DNA of 64,000 nucleotides from Rattus norvegicus. Taxonomy: Eukaryota > Chordata > Mammalia > Rodentia > Muridae. Location: the NCBI RefSeq assembly GCF_036323735.1, contig NC_086031.1, positions 46,962,725-47,026,724 on the forward strand, given 5' to 3'. The translations under genes and the position numbers were made by a program. Positions 11,913 to 23,809 of this stretch are shown here, piece by piece (positions within the stretch are counted from its first letter, which is position 1; each line of letters starts with the position of its first letter). The notes below the pieces were generated by a model. The model was not told the origin of the DNA. It saw nothing but the letters and a program-made list of their open reading frames with translations, and searched no databases.

Positions 11913-12079
11913 GGGGCTGGAGGGATGGCCCAGCAGTTACGAGCACGTGCTGCTCTCACAGGGTTGAGTTTGAGTGCCAGCACCCACATCAGGCTGTGTG
12001 CAAAAGCTGTAACTCCAGATCCAGAGATCCGATGTCCTCTTCTGGCCTCTGCAGGCACCAGTGCTTGTGTGGAACATAA

Positions 12080-12132
<53 letters not shown>

Positions 12133-12210
12133 TGTGTTATGTGGTACACATAAATATATATGCAGGCTTTTGCACATACACATAAAATAAAAGTAAAAGT
12201 CTTTAAAAAG
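11913..12210 (+). repeat. B3-like SINE with (TG)n
   Basis: Diverged B2-superfamily head and TCTTCTGGCCTCTGCAGGCA block. The tail has expanded to (TG)n at 12,083-12,137. Confidence 0.8.
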
Positions 12211-12372
12211 TAAGAATGTAAAAGTTTCCTATAAGCTAAATGACCTTCAGAGAATTTTACCTTACAGGAAATTATATGCTTCATGCAGGCTGAGGAAATA
12301 ACTGAGTCATTAAAGTGCTTGTCATACAACCATACAAAGCTCGACACTAAAAACAAACGAACAAACAAGCCA

Positions 12373-12578
12373 GGGCTGGAGAGATGGCTCGGTGGCTCAG
12401 AGCACGTGCTGCTCTTGCAGAGGCCCCAGATCAAGTTCCCAACCCCCACAGAGGCTCACGGTCATCTGAAACTCGAGTTTCAGGGGGGTCTAATGCTCTC
12501 TGTGAGCTCTGCGGGCACCAGGCATGCGTGTGATGCACATTCATTCACAACAGGCAAACATTCACAAAAAAAAAAAAA

Positions 12579-12614
<36 letters not shown>

Positions 12615-12617
12615 AAA
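12373..12617 (+). repeat. B3-like SINE with (GAAA)n tail
   Basis: Head GGGCTGGAGAGATGGCTCGG, then CTCTGCGGGCACCAGGCATG. The A tail has grown into (GAAA)n at 12,567-12,617. Confidence 0.82.
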
Positions 12618-12964
12618 CTAATAACTCTAAAGAATTTAAGCCAACGTTTTTACTCTTTCTGGGTGTTCAAAGTGGGGACATGGTGTGTCTTCCGGTGTGA
12701 AATCCTGGGTTTCCCTGAGTTTTTCAATAAGAACTATCAACAACTGACCTGACAACACAGGAGACAATTTCATGGACCATCTCTTGTAGTGGATGATCAA
12801 GAGACAGCCTAACAGATTCCCCCAGCCACCCCCACCCCAAACATACACACACACACACACACCCTGCCGCTGCGGCCACCGCAGCAGCTCCCACAGACAC
12901 CACAGACGCCTCCACTGCCACTGCTGCCACTGTGTGTGACGTGGTGATGGCCACAGTTAAGAAA

Positions 12965-13110
12965 GGCACATGTGGGATAGGTGACCCACACCTTTGATCC
13001 CAGCACTTGGGAGGCAGAGGCAGGCCAAGCTTGAGGTCAGCCAGTCTACAAAGTGAGTTCTACATTGGCCAGGGCTGCAGAGAGAAACTCTTGTTTCAAA
13101 GAGAAAGGCA
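12965..13110 (+). repeat. B1 SINE
   Basis: CACACCTTTGATCCCAGCAC and AGGCAGAGGCAGGCCAAGCT. Confidence 0.85.
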
Positions 13111-13539
13111 GACAGAGAGAAGGGGGGTTGGGGGAGGACGCATGGCCATGGCCTACTGAACTACTGGGGATGCCAAAATGGAGATGAAGGGAGGTTATCA
13201 GAGCGCCTTTCCTGGTGCTGGACTCCAGGACCATCCCATATCCTGTGTTCTATGGCTTGTGTATGGTCTTGATGCTCATGTACCCCAAATTTATGTTCAG
13301 TGTAACCTTTAACCCTATGGTCTGAAGACCTTTGAGAGGCAGTGATGCCATGGGGCTCTACCCCCATGAATAGGATCACCAGATCACCAGACACAGAACC
13401 TACCAGCATCTTGAACACAGGCTTCCATCTCCAGAATGTTAATACATTTCCGATGTTTATCAATTACCCAGTCTTAAGTGGTTTTGCCTTTACCCATACA
13501 TAGGGTCCTCTCGGGTTTTTCGTTTGTTTTGGGGTTTTG

Positions 13540-13682
13540 ATTTGTTTTGAGACAGGGTCTCCCTACGTAGTCCTGGCTGCCCTAGGGTTCTCTATATAGA
13601 ACAGGCTGGCCTCAAACTTGAAGAGCTCACCCTGCCTCTACCTCTCAAATGCTAGGATTAAAGGCCTGTGCCACTATGACTT
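13540..13682 (-). repeat. B1 SINE
   Basis: TTTGAGACAGGGTCTCCCTA, then ATGCTAGGATTAAAGGCCTG, a reversed full-length B1. Confidence 0.87.
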
Positions 13683-13729
13683 CTTATATGGTCACAGAAA
13701 CTTATTTCTTTCTCTTTTCCTTTTTTAAA

Positions 13730-13935
13730 AACGTGTACAGGTGTTTTGCCTGCCTGTGTGTCTGTTCCCACCTATGCGGAGTGCCTCAGAGGCCAGAAGA
13801 AGACATCAGATACCCTGGTGCTGGTGCTAGAGTTACAGACAGTTGGGAAGCACTATGTGGGCACTGGGAATTGAACCTCGCCTTCTGGGAGAACAGCCAC
13901 TGTTCTTCCCCATTGAGCCATCTCTCCCGCCCCGC
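13730..13935 (-). repeat. B3-like SINE
   Basis: The reverse complement carries GGGAGAGATGGCTCAATGGG and the later CTTCTTCTGGCCTCTGAGGC. Confidence 0.8.
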
Positions 13936-13939
13936 CTAA

Positions 13940-14690
13940 CAGCAATGTCTGAGATACCACCAAACCTAGCCTGCCAGACCGCCAGGCCACTGGGACCATC
14001 TCCCTCCTGCTTGCTCCTACCTGGGACAAGCAGATGTAGGGAGAGGGCCTCGGGTCTACAGAAACACTGACCGGGACCTAAGAAACAAGAGCAGGAATTT
14101 CTCAGTGCATTAGCGATGGAGATTTGCAGCCCACATTGCGGTTCGTTGGGAGTTTGGTTAAGGATGCCCTGCTCTTGCCCCCACTTTAGATCTCCCACTG
14201 CTGAAGCACCAGAAGCCGTCAGGGGAAAGGCACTGTTTTAAAGGCACAGTGCTGCTGGACCAGAGCGCAAGCCCCGTGGCGGCCCTCTCGGACCTGGGAG
14301 AACACACTCATTGGACTTCCGGGTTTCAGCTAAAGCCATGGGGAATCCCACTGCGCCTAACTGGGAAGGTGGGTTGAGACCGGTGCGGAGTGCTTGGGCA
14401 CCAGTGTAGGTGTAGCTGATCTTTTTCCCTGTTGACGGGAGGGAGGACAGAGCTCCCAGAGGGTTCCTGGAACAGCAGGATTGGGAAATCATCCATTTAG
14501 CTCTAGTAACAGGTGGTGCAGGGACTCTGGCCAAGAAAGAATAAAAACTGTTTGATCTCCCAAACTGCTGATGTTGTGAATCAAGGCAAAGGCCCCTGGG
14601 GAACATGGACTCGGGTAACTTCTTTTTTGGTTCCTACACACCGGGCAGAATGACCGGATTTGGCTATGGCTATGTTGAGCTGTTTGCGCT
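13940..14690. other. Intergenic unique block
   Basis: No repeats seen. Short open frames only, on both strands. No gene supported. Confidence 0.6.
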
Positions 14691-14696
14691 ACAACC

Positions 14697-14845
14697 ACTA
14701 GAGCACTGGTTCTCAACCTGTGGGTCCCGACCCCCACAGGGGCCATATATCAGATATTTACATTATGATTCATAACAGTAGAAAACTGCAGTTATGAAGT
14801 AGCAAGGAAAATAATCTTATGGTTGGGGGTCAGCACTGCTCTGCC
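14697..14845 (+). mobile_element. hAT-Charlie non-autonomous fragment (URR1-like)
   Basis: CACTGGTTCTCAACCTGTGG matches the Charlie-type terminal inverted repeat and the rodent URR1 start. Internal blocks ATTATGATTCATAACAGTAG and ATCTTATGGTTGGGGGTCA follow the same consensus. The 3' end is lost. It is preceded by CTAGAG, like the family's preferred target. Confidence 0.7.
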
Positions 14846-14849
14846 CAGT

Positions 14850-15056
14850 GGCCAGTTTAGACGGTGTCCTCCAGTTCCTTCTGCTATGCATTGAAATCTG
14901 CCTTGCAGGGTTGTGAGGTATGCAAGACACCAAAAACCTTGCTTCCCCTGCCACCAGAACAGTGGGCATATTCAGATGAGCCTGGCCCTCACTTGACCCA
15001 CAGGTCACAGGATAGTCCACAGACTCACTGACAGCCATTTTTGTATCGTTCTTAAG

Positions 15057-15099
<43 letters not shown>

Positions 15100-15570
15100 C
15101 TATTCAGTATTTATAAAAACAGAGGTTTCCTAGGAAACTCTGTCTTTGCATATTCTCTTGTAACATGGACAGGCAGGCAGCAAGGGCCCTGCGTCAGCAC
15201 CTGTAACACATCGGGCTGGAGTTAGGTAATGGACATTCATGATACAGGCACAGCTATCCAGCCTACCCAGTCCCTACTGTACCATGCTCCAGGTTTTACC
15301 AGGGACATGGCCAGGACAGTGCTGAAGTCCAATCCCTTCTGGGATCATGCTCCACCCCGGGTTCTTCTTCCCCATCTTGCTCCTGTGTCCATCTGTGGTC
15401 GTATTAATATAAAAATACCCAAGCCAGGAAAGCGAGTCCACATGCTAGTCTCCTTCATGTCCAAACACCTAAATCAGTGACCCTCAGAAAAGAAAGGCCA
15501 CTACTAACCCACCCTGAGGGGATCTGGAAAAAGGTTGCTGTGAGTGAAAGCCCAAAGGGCTCCAATAGGA
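14850..15570. other. Intergenic unique block with (ATC)n
   Basis: Apart from the ATC repeat, no repeats or genes are seen. Confidence 0.6.
15057..15099 (+). repeat. (ATC)n microsatellite
   Basis: About 14 uninterrupted ATC units. Confidence 0.95.
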
Positions 15571-15721
15571 TAGTCTCACTCTTCCTCTCCTTCTCCCTCT
15601 CTCTCTCTCTCTCTGCTCCCTTCCTTGTTTATACACACACACAATTTAGCAATTTATTCCATTCAAAATCCTACTAGCACTCATGGCAAAACACTGATTT
15701 AAATGGAATGGTGGTTAACTT

Positions 15722-15925
15722 TTTTCTCTTTTTGAACAAGATCTCATTCATCCCATACTGGCTCAAACTCCAGAATAGCCAAGGATAACTTGGGCTGATT
15801 CTTCTGAGGGCTGAGATCATGGTCTGACGTACTGAACCTGGCATATTTGATTGTGGGGAGTAGAACCATGCTTCATTAAAGCTAGGCAAACACTCTATCC
15901 AGCACGTATATCCCCAAGCTACCAC
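15722..15925 (-). repeat. B4-like (ID-B1 dimer) SINE
   Basis: The left half resembles reversed B1 and the right half (AGCTAGGCAAACACTCTATC) reversed ID, the B4 arrangement. Confidence 0.65.
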
Positions 15926-16179
15926 GTCCCTCTTATTTAACTGCCCCTATTCTTATGTAAAATGAGAATAACACCTCATTTCTCTAACACTGTATTTCTT
16001 TTAGAATTGTTATGATCATGTTGGGGATAGAACCTATGGCCATGCACAGTGCTAAATGAGTGTTCTACCACTGTGCTACACTCCCAAGTGCAAAGCACAC
16101 TTGGCATGCACTAACACACAAGCCTCAGTAACAATGACTCATGAGGACAGTAAAAGGGAGAATTAGTGTGCCTAGACAA

Positions 16180-16375
16180 GGCCAGCAACTAAGAGTACTT
16201 GTTCTTATGCGTGTACGCAGGCAGGCACGCACAAAGAAGCTAACAACACTCTGTAACTCGTTATAAGGGCTCCACTGCCCTCTTTTGGCCTCTGCTGTCA
16301 CTGCATGCATATGGAACACAGACACATAGGCAGGCAAAACTCATACACATAAAAATAAATCTTTATAAATGAGAT
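16180..16375 (+). repeat. B3-like SINE, diverged
   Basis: CTAAGAGTACTTGTTCTTAT, then CCCTCTTTTGGCCTCTGCTG and an AAAATAAATC tail. Confidence 0.65.
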
Positions 16376-16599
16376 AAACCTGATATTACTGAAGTTTTTG
16401 TGCTGGTGGTGCCACTTCTGTCCTCTGAACAATAAGAGGTTGGTACTGATTTCTGGAGAGCCACCTCACTTATCTAAGTATTCTGCCGTTCCATGGTCCC
16501 AGAATGCACTTGGCGGTTCCTCCTGGCCTCCTGAAGGGCACTTCTCTGGGACAGTGGTGAGCTAACCTGTAGCTGTATTTCCTTCCCACCAGTTAACCT

Positions 16600-16785
16600 A
16601 AGACAGATTTAAAGTTTTTATGTACGTTGGTGATTTGACTGCGTGTGTCTTTGTGAGGGTGTCGGGTCCCCTGGAACAGGAGTTATGTATAGAGTTGCCA
16701 TGCAGGGCCAGGAACTGAACTTGGGTCCTCTGAAAGAGCAGCCAGAGCTCTTAATTGCTGAGTTGTCTCTCCAGCCCCCTAAGTT
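16600..16785 (-). repeat. B3-like SINE
   Basis: The reverse complement begins GGGGCTGGAGAGACAACTCA. It is diverged from the B2 consensus. Confidence 0.75.
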
Positions 16786-16789
16786 TTAA

Positions 16790-17720
16790 GAAGCAAATAG
16801 ATATATGATACACACTGAAGTCTGTTACACATTGTTCTCCTGAAGTCAGTGATATTTGTGGGGAGACTTATGGTGGTTGGTGGCCTTAACTTTTATGTGT
16901 CTCCCAACACATGGGAAAATTTTCTCCGGGGGACAAGGCTTTCCGTGGTGAACACTTGTGGGTTACTAGACTTTCATAGAGCAGTTCAGGAGACATCTAA
17001 AGCTCTATAGAGCTTAGAAACAGATCGCTGCCCCTTTTGCCTGCTGGGATGAAAGCTGCCCCTGTGGGGGATGGGAGACAAAGGGGCAATGTATCTCAGA
17101 GGATGGAAAGAGCATTTGGATAAGCTGGAAACAAAGGAACTGTGATAGGTTATCACTGAGAGAAGACATTTGTAGCTGGGTTACAGCCAGGCTTGAGATA
17201 GAGAGGGACCAGTAAACGCCGATACAATATTTTTCATAGCTGGTGTGTGCTGTTCAAGTATCACACGTGTTCTTTTACTTAAGGCTATGGTAGTGGACTT
17301 TAGAAGAAACTTACCAAAGATCCCTCAAACATCCTGACTATGGATATTTAAAGACTTGAACCTAGAGTTGTCTATCTACAACTGTATGCAGAGAAGGAAC
17401 TTCCTCAAATTTCTAGGTTACTGGTGCCCTCTAGTGGGAGACCAAGGCTATGCCCACTGGTGAAGGCCAGCGCGAAGCACCTCATCAGTAATAACTCTAT
17501 CCAGCTTGGCTATTGTATACACCAGGAGCTGAGGGGCTAGACATTAAACAGTTTGTCTCAGGTACCCAATAAACGACTGGCAAGTCAGACGTTGTGTCAC
17601 AGTGTTCATGAAGTGATAGTGTTTCAAACTGTTTTGTACAATCCAGAGAATAACAACACCCATGCTTTGGATTCTGAAGACGTTTATTAAGTACATACCT
17701 CAAACAAAAGCATAAAGTTC
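16790..17720. other. Intergenic unique block
   Basis: About 0.9 kb without SINEs. No gene-like signal. Confidence 0.6.
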
Positions 17721-17861
17721 TGCCAGGCATGGTAATGAATGGACACTCGGGAGGCAAGGACAGATAAATCACTGAGTTCCAGGATGGTCAGAACTATGTA
17801 GAAAGACTCTGTCTCTGTCTCGGGGGTTGGAGTGGGGGTGGGCTGGGGGAGCACAAAGCAA

Positions 17862-18090
17862 TAGGGCTAGAGAGATGCTCTGTGGTTAAGCGACTGGCTG
17901 CTTTTTGAGGACCCGAGTTCAATTTTCAGCATTGACATGACAGCTCACAACTGTCCAGTTCGAGGAGATCCGACTCCCTCTTCTGGCCCCTACGAGCAAT
18001 CCATGCAAAAGTGGTGCAGACATACACATACATACCACATGCACACATGTTACAAAACAGCCAGTAGCAAAGAAAAGACAAAGAGAAATA
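17862..18090 (+). repeat. B2/B3-like SINE
   Basis: GGGCTAGAGAGATGCTCTGT and CTCCCTCTTCTGGCCCCTAC are visible. Confidence 0.75.
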
Positions 18091-18117
18091 GTGAAGCAGC
18101 AGCCCAAGTGAGAGGGC

Positions 18118-18205
18118 AAACAAGATACAGTGGTGTGCATCTTTAATCCCAGCACTCAGGAGGCTGGGTAGTAAACAGAGATCCTGGACAGGCAGGGCTA
18201 CATAG
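18118..18205 (+). repeat. B1 SINE fragment
   Basis: GCATCTTTAATCCCAGCACT, then a short 3' part passing into (CTCCCT)n. Confidence 0.75.
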
Positions 18206-18207
18206 TG

Positions 18208-18339
18208 TCTCTCTCCCTCTCCCTCTCCCTCTCCCTCTCCCTCTCCCTCTCCCTCTCCCTCTCCCTCTCCCTCTCCCTCCCCCTCCCCCTCCCCCTCCCT
18301 CTCCCTCTCCCTCTCCCTCTCCCTCTCCCTCTCCCTCTC

Positions 18340-18373
<34 letters not shown>
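18208..18373 (+). repeat. (CTCCCT)n hexamer repeat with (CA)n end
   Basis: More than 20 CTCCCT units with a CCCCCT-variant block in the middle, then (TC)n and (CA)n. The minus strand is (GGGAGA)n. Confidence 0.95.
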
Positions 18374-18374
<1 letters not shown>

Positions 18375-18644
18375 GCAGGAACGACAGGGTGGGGGGTGTG
18401 TGGAGGGGAGGGAGCAGCAGCAGCAGCCACAGGAGCAGAGGAGGCAGCCTCGCTGCACTTCCTAGTGGGAGTTGTAGTTGTGGGCAGAGCAGTGTCCTCT
18501 CTTCAGATGAGCATCTGCCTTCTTCTCCCTACCGTAAGCAGCTTTTCATTATGGGATAAAAACAATAACCTTGATTGGAAATAATTTACTTTCTAGCCAC
18601 TCTCAAGGAAGCAGGCAATGCTCTTAAAACGTTAAGAGCTGATT

Positions 18645-18765
18645 GTATGGCCAAGGGTAGTGTATGCCTTTAATCCCAGCTCTTGGAAGGCAGAGGCAGG
18701 TGGATCTCTGAGTCAGCCTGGTCTACAGAATTCCAGGACAGCAAGGACCCTGTCTCAAAAAAACG
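18645..18765 (+). repeat. B1 SINE
   Basis: ATGCCTTTAATCCCAGCTCT and GCAGAGGCAGGTGGATCTCT, with A tail. Confidence 0.85.
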
Positions 18766-18774
18766 GCTAATCAT

Positions 18775-18962
18775 GCAGGGGTGGTGCATGTGTGCATCTG
18801 AGTGAGGTGCCTGAGGAAGCCAGAGATATCGGATGCCCTGGAGCAAGAATTACAGGTAGTTATGGGCTACCAGGCTGCCAGCCCTGCGTCCTGGGAACTG
18901 AACTCAGACCCTGGGGAAGAGCATCATGTGCTCCTAACAGTTGAGGCAGCTCTCCAGCCCAA
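18775..18962 (-). repeat. B3-like SINE
   Basis: The reverse complement begins GGGCTGGAGAGCTGCCTCAA and runs through an old B3 body. Confidence 0.72.
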
Positions 18963-19404
18963 CATAGTAATGACTACTCTTAGGTGCTTGCTGTTTCCCA
19001 TCCTCCTTGTTAGGGGCCAGCTCGGCCAGTTTTAGAGGAAACAAGAGGGTCTCCTCACTCCCAGAGTCTCACTGAAGCAACACCACAGATGTGTGCAGGT
19101 TTTGCAAGAACTTAAAGACTCCCAATTAGGGCAGTAGAAGTTTGAAGTCTCTACAGCTCAAATGCTCTGCTTAATGCCCACTAATGATTTTTTTTTCCCA
19201 AAGGTTGAAGGATAAAGCCCCAGGTAGCTGAGGCCAGACAAGGTCATAGGTCAAATATCACTTCCTGTCTTTGCAAATTGAAGATGATCGAGTCATGACA
19301 AAGTCATGTTAGCCTAAAAGACATCTTTTTACAAATTGTGCCCTACACCTAAAACAAGTAGTTGCTTTGCTGACATGTTCTCTGTGGATATTTGCTGTTC
19401 TTGT

Positions 19405-19545
19405 TTGAGACAGGGTTTCTCTTTGAAGCCCCGGTGTCCTGGAACTCTGTCTATACACCAGGCTGGTCTTGAACTCACAAAGATCAGCTTGCCTCTGCTT
19501 CCTGGGTGCTGGGATTAAAGGCATGCACCACCACCACCACCCAGC
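19405..19545 (-). repeat. B1 SINE
   Basis: TTTGAGACAGGGTTTCTCTT, then GTGCTGGGATTAAAGGCATG, with a short (CAC)n at the right end. Confidence 0.88.
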
Positions 19546-19559
19546 TAAGAAGAACTTTC

Positions 19560-19715
19560 AATCATGTGCAAGTGTTATTGAGGCCAGAAGCATTGGATCC
19601 CCAGAGCTAGAGGAAGAGTGGAGGTGAGTCACCTTATTATGTGTGGCTGAGACCCAAACACAGGGCTTCTGAAGGGAAGTATGCACTGTTAACCACTGAG
19701 CCATCTCTTTAGCGC
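19560..19715 (-). repeat. B2-like SINE, diverged
   Basis: The right end GAGCCATCTCTTTAGCGCC is the reverse of a B2 head. Confidence 0.65.
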
Positions 19716-19999
19716 CCATGTTTTCCCCTCTCAATACCACAACAATCTCGTCTCTAGTTACTGTTGGTCTTCACATGTAGCCCACACTGGCTTCGACTTT
19801 CAGTCCTGCCTCTGCTTCCCCAGGGCAGAGGTTAAAGGTGCACACCAGGAGTGGATACAGGATTTTATCCACCTTTTTAAATTATTTTTGAGGCAGAGTT
19901 TTACTACGCAACCCTCACTGGCCTGGCACTCAGAATTCTGCCTGCTTCTGCCTACCAATAGCTAAAACTAAAGGCATGCACCACCTCACCTGGCTTTCA

Positions 20000-20900
20000 C
20001 TCCTGATTCTGATGGGTGGGAACCAGTCGTCCCAGCAGCTGGATACCTTTTACTCACTCCATACCCATTCCTATATTGGCTGTGTTCTTCACCATATCTT
20101 TTCTATCCCCAAACTCAATCATTTTTTTGCTATTTGTCTCAAACGTACCAAGTTAAGTCGCTGACTACAATTCTTGGGGCCTTGGACACATATCTAATGA
20201 CTCTACACTTTTATCGTCTCATGGATAACAGACACCAAGTGGGTGTTGAGGCCATGAGCTTGGGAATGACAGCATTCCCAGCCCCCATCTCTCCCGGCCT
20301 CACTGTGACCTGTTCCTGCTCTACAGCGCTTGTCAGTAGAGAAATACAACGCAAGTACAAGCATGTCCAAGCATGTCCAAGCATGTCCACCTACCGCCCT
20401 TTCGTGGACCGCCAGTGTCTTTGGGATGTAGATCGTCACCCTAGCCTGGCTCACGACCTTCTGCCCCCTCAGCACTCCAGCCCCCTTGCTCCATTCTCAC
20501 TCCTGCCTCCTTGGTCACTGAGTTTACCTTTCATCCTAGTGACGTCCTTAAATGGCGGCTAACTTGAAGGCAGCTTCCACAGTCACTGATGGGTTCCCAC
20601 TATGTTCAGTATTTACTGGATAAATCTATCCTAAATGTGACTAATCATGAATGTGGGGCTGAGAATATGACAGTTAAAATTACCCCATAATATCAAACTA
20701 CAGTACCACTAAATATTCCTCTTTTAATGCAGTCACAGGTTGTGTTTTGCAGATCTGGGGCAGGGGTCGGGGGAGATAGGAGGAGACACTGACTTGGAAT
20801 CTAACCAGTTCTGAAGCCGGTACTAGACTCCGCTTACTTCCCCTCCAGCATCACAAACATCAATCTTCAACCTTTGGCACCGTCAGCTCCAGTACACGAT
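20000..20900. other. Intergenic unique block carrying the p53 half-site array
   Basis: Unique sequence between B1 copies. Besides the p53-like array it has GTGACGTCC at about 20,539, a CRE-like core. It could be a downstream regulatory element of Mdm4. That is inference only. Confidence 0.5.
20349..20388. promoter_or_regulatory. Candidate p53 response element: tandem half-sites
   Basis: Three contiguous copies of AAGCATGTCC (20,359-20,388) each match the p53 half-site RRRCWWGYYY at all ten positions with no spacer. The preceding decamer ACGCAAGTAC (20,349-20,358) keeps the CAAG core with two mismatches. The array lies in unique sequence about 1.6 kb beyond the likely Mdm4 poly(A) site. Confidence 0.55.
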
Positions 20901-20914
20901 ATGTTAGGCAAAGA

Positions 20915-21058
20915 GCTGGGAATGGTGCTGCATACCTTTAATCCCAAGACCAGAGGCTGGAGGATCACAAGTTATGTAGTTATGTAATAAAAAGTTATGT
21001 ACAGTTAGGGTTAGCCTGGGCTACATAAGCAACCTCTACTCCAAAACCAAACCAAACC
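20915..21058 (+). repeat. B1 SINE, rearranged
   Basis: GGTGCTGCATACCTTTAATC and GGTTAGCCTGGGCTACATAA, with an AACCAAACCAAA tail. Confidence 0.75.
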
Positions 21059-21439
21059 AAAAGCACCTTGATGAGGTCACAAAATGTGAAAAGGTTGCCA
21101 AGATGAAAGCATCAGAACTGTTGTCAATCCACCGGCTTGGGTCCCACTTTAAAGTGCCACACCACAGCACCCCAGGGCTCACCCAGGTGGAGCCACACAC
21201 ACGAGGAGGATAGTATTTATTTGGCATTCTGTGAGCAGTGCTCAGAGGTATGCCATACGAAACCATGTGTATCAATTACATGGCAGCCCATCCCCACCAC
21301 AGGTTGGGGAACTGATTTCAGTGGTGTTTAGGTGAACTGCCTCTTGAATAGCATTTGCACTAGCAAGGTATCCCTCCAAAGAGCAGAACCCGAGAACCAT
21401 GGAATGAAGGCCCTGAAATTTAATATAAAACATTTACAC

Positions 21440-21592
21440 CAGATGGGGTGGCACATACCTTTCATCCCAGCACTTGAGAGACAGAGACAGAGGCAGGCAG
21501 ATCTCTGTGAATTTGAGACCAGTTACATAACAAGTTTCAGGCCAACCAAGGCTATAGAGTGAAACCTTGCCTAAAAACAAACAAACACACAC
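21440..21592 (+). repeat. B1 SINE
   Basis: GATGGGGTGGCACATACCTT and CAGGCAGATCTCTGTGAATT, with A/C tail. Confidence 0.85.
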
Positions 21593-21949
21593 AGTTTAGA
21601 AAGAGCTTCCATACATTTCATTAATTTTCCCAGAACTCTACTCTCCCAAAGGTCACGAGTCGCACTGCTGGACTCGCCAGGAGACCAGGGACGTACATGA
21701 TCAGTATGCTTCATGATAAGCACTCTGCACTCATCCTGACTGAAACTGCAGTGAGCTCCGTCTTTAATATTACTCTGCAGATGCTCAGTTTCTTTCAGAC
21801 ATGGGAAGCAGAAATGAATACAATTACTCTAATAGGCAACTTGAAGAAAAGTTGCCACTGACTTTAATCACTTCCCCAAATCATGCCAAAGATAACAGAA
21901 AATGGGTTAGCGGTACATAAACAAAATCACTCATTTTCAATAATGACAA

Positions 21950-21975
21950 CACACAGTGAAATGAAAATTGTTTAA
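21950..21975 (-). terminator. Probable distal poly(A) signal of Mdm4
   Basis: On the minus strand, GTGATTAAACAATTTTC supplies an ATTAAA hexamer and is followed by CACTGTGTGTTGT, a GU-rich element at suitable spacing. A competing AATAAA lies about 160 nt upstream near 22,130. Confidence 0.5.
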
Positions 21976-23307
21976 TCACACAAAAACACAATAAAAAGGC
22001 ATTAGAAGCATTACATAGTGCAAACACCCAGGTACAGGGCTATTAACTTAGTGGCGCTGTAAAAAGTTACACAAGGACACACGGAAACATTTCCCTCTGG
22101 CCTCGTTAGTAAGCTGCCGTTCTTCTCAGTTTATTACCCTCGTTTGCTCCTGCACTGGCAAGCACCAGACTGGGAATGCCATGAAACCTCCTCCTGCACA
22201 CCAGCAGCAGGGCATCTTATGCCAGCTACTCAAGTGTATGCAGAACCAGTTCCTACACAGCAAGCCCACAGAAGAGCAAGCGCTCCATCAGCAGAGTGTG
22301 CTACGGAAACTTACATGTGCTTCTCAAAGCATCTGGAGATGACTCTTCCTAATCAAGAGCCTGGTGCCAAGGAAAGGACGAGCAGGTGAGCAGAGACTTA
22401 CAGCAAACAATGCAGGTTCTACTAAGCAGGCATCAAGGAGAAGTAAACACTTCCAGAACATAAAGAATTCTCAATATAAACCTCAGAGCACAGTTGACCA
22501 AGACTACAAGCTTCCTCCACCTTCAAGGCAGTCAGAGTTGTTAAGAGTTGCTCCTCCATAGTCTCCACAATAAACTGAGGTAGAAGGGTAGGTAGGTGTG
22601 TGTGCTGGCTTTACAGGTAAGAAAAACTGTAGCTTACAACTTCCAGAGTAGGCCCCAAGCTGCTGGCTAAGGCCAAAAGCACTGCATCTCCTCCTGTTTT
22701 CTTTTAAGGGGTGGTTCTTACTGAAAGGAAAGTGAAAACTATGGGCAGGAAGAGGGGGAAGACTGACCTCAAATTCCTTAGTGCTCAAACAAACCCCAAC
22801 ACCCCCACAAAGGAAGCCAGCTTGCCCTCACAGCTTCCCTCCTCTCTGAGAGAGCTCATGGTCCCACTCTGTAACCACAACACTGCTCAGGACAGGCTGA
22901 AGAAGGACCCTACTTAAGTATACTGCACTTCTAAACACCCAGAGTGACAGATGGCCTCTGGCATAAACAATGTTCAAACGCAATGGGGAGGGAGGGAGGG
23001 AAAACGAAGGGAAATGTCTACACACATCAAAGTACTTGCTGTTTAAAAATACAAAGCACCTTTGGGTAACAAATTAAATGCTCATATTGGCCCTCAAGAG
23101 TCACAACACAATGCTGATCTTCAGTAAAGCATCTGCCAAGCTCTAAAACCACTGAAGGAACTACTAGCCTTTTTAGCTTATCTCGGACTCCTCCAGTCTA
23201 AGAAACGGGATTCTACTGTGCTGTGCCTATGCAATGACATAAACTGGGAAAGCAACACCACAGATGTGAGATCACTTTCTGTGACATCGGTCATTCAGAA
23301 AACTACT

Positions 23308-23440
23308 GAGGATGGGCATGGTGGCAGAAAGGCAGATCTCTGTGAGTTTGGGGACAGCCTAGTCATAAAGCAAGTTCTAGGTCAACCAAATAGTGAGACT
23401 TTAGTCTCTGAAAACAAAACAAACACAAAAAAACAAAAAA
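23308..23440 (+). repeat. B1 SINE with internal deletion, in Mdm4 3' UTR
   Basis: GATGGGCATGGTGGCAGAAA jumps straight to GGCAGATCTCTGTGAGTTTG, losing the ATCCCAGCACTTGG block. Confidence 0.75.
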
Positions 23441-23809
23441 AAGAAGGCTATCAAGGGAAGATCAGAAATAACCTACAGCAAGAGTTTAACAATGCTACAT
23501 TCACCAATAATGGCATTACTTGGGATTGCACATTACATCGAAAGATTTCAAAATGTCTACGCGACAATCTCTCACAGGAGGGAGGGCTGGCAGCTCCTCT
23601 AAAGAAAGCATATGGTATCTGCTTGAAGCCATGAAGAACTGTCAACAGAAAGACCCAAGTGAGGTCTAGGAAATCACTCTAACCAACCACCTGTCTCGGA
23701 ACTCTTACCAGCTTAGCCTTAAAAGGCTCAACAGATCCTCTCATAGGCTTAACTGCAACCACCTACTCATAAATCTAAGGGTCTGGTAACATAGTCTCAC
23801 CATTCCCTA

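Noticed and set aside
12865..12950. GC-rich GCC/CAC-type segment as an exon or CpG promoter
   Set aside because: Short triplet-like low-complexity run next to (CA)n and a B1. Too small and without splice or start signals.
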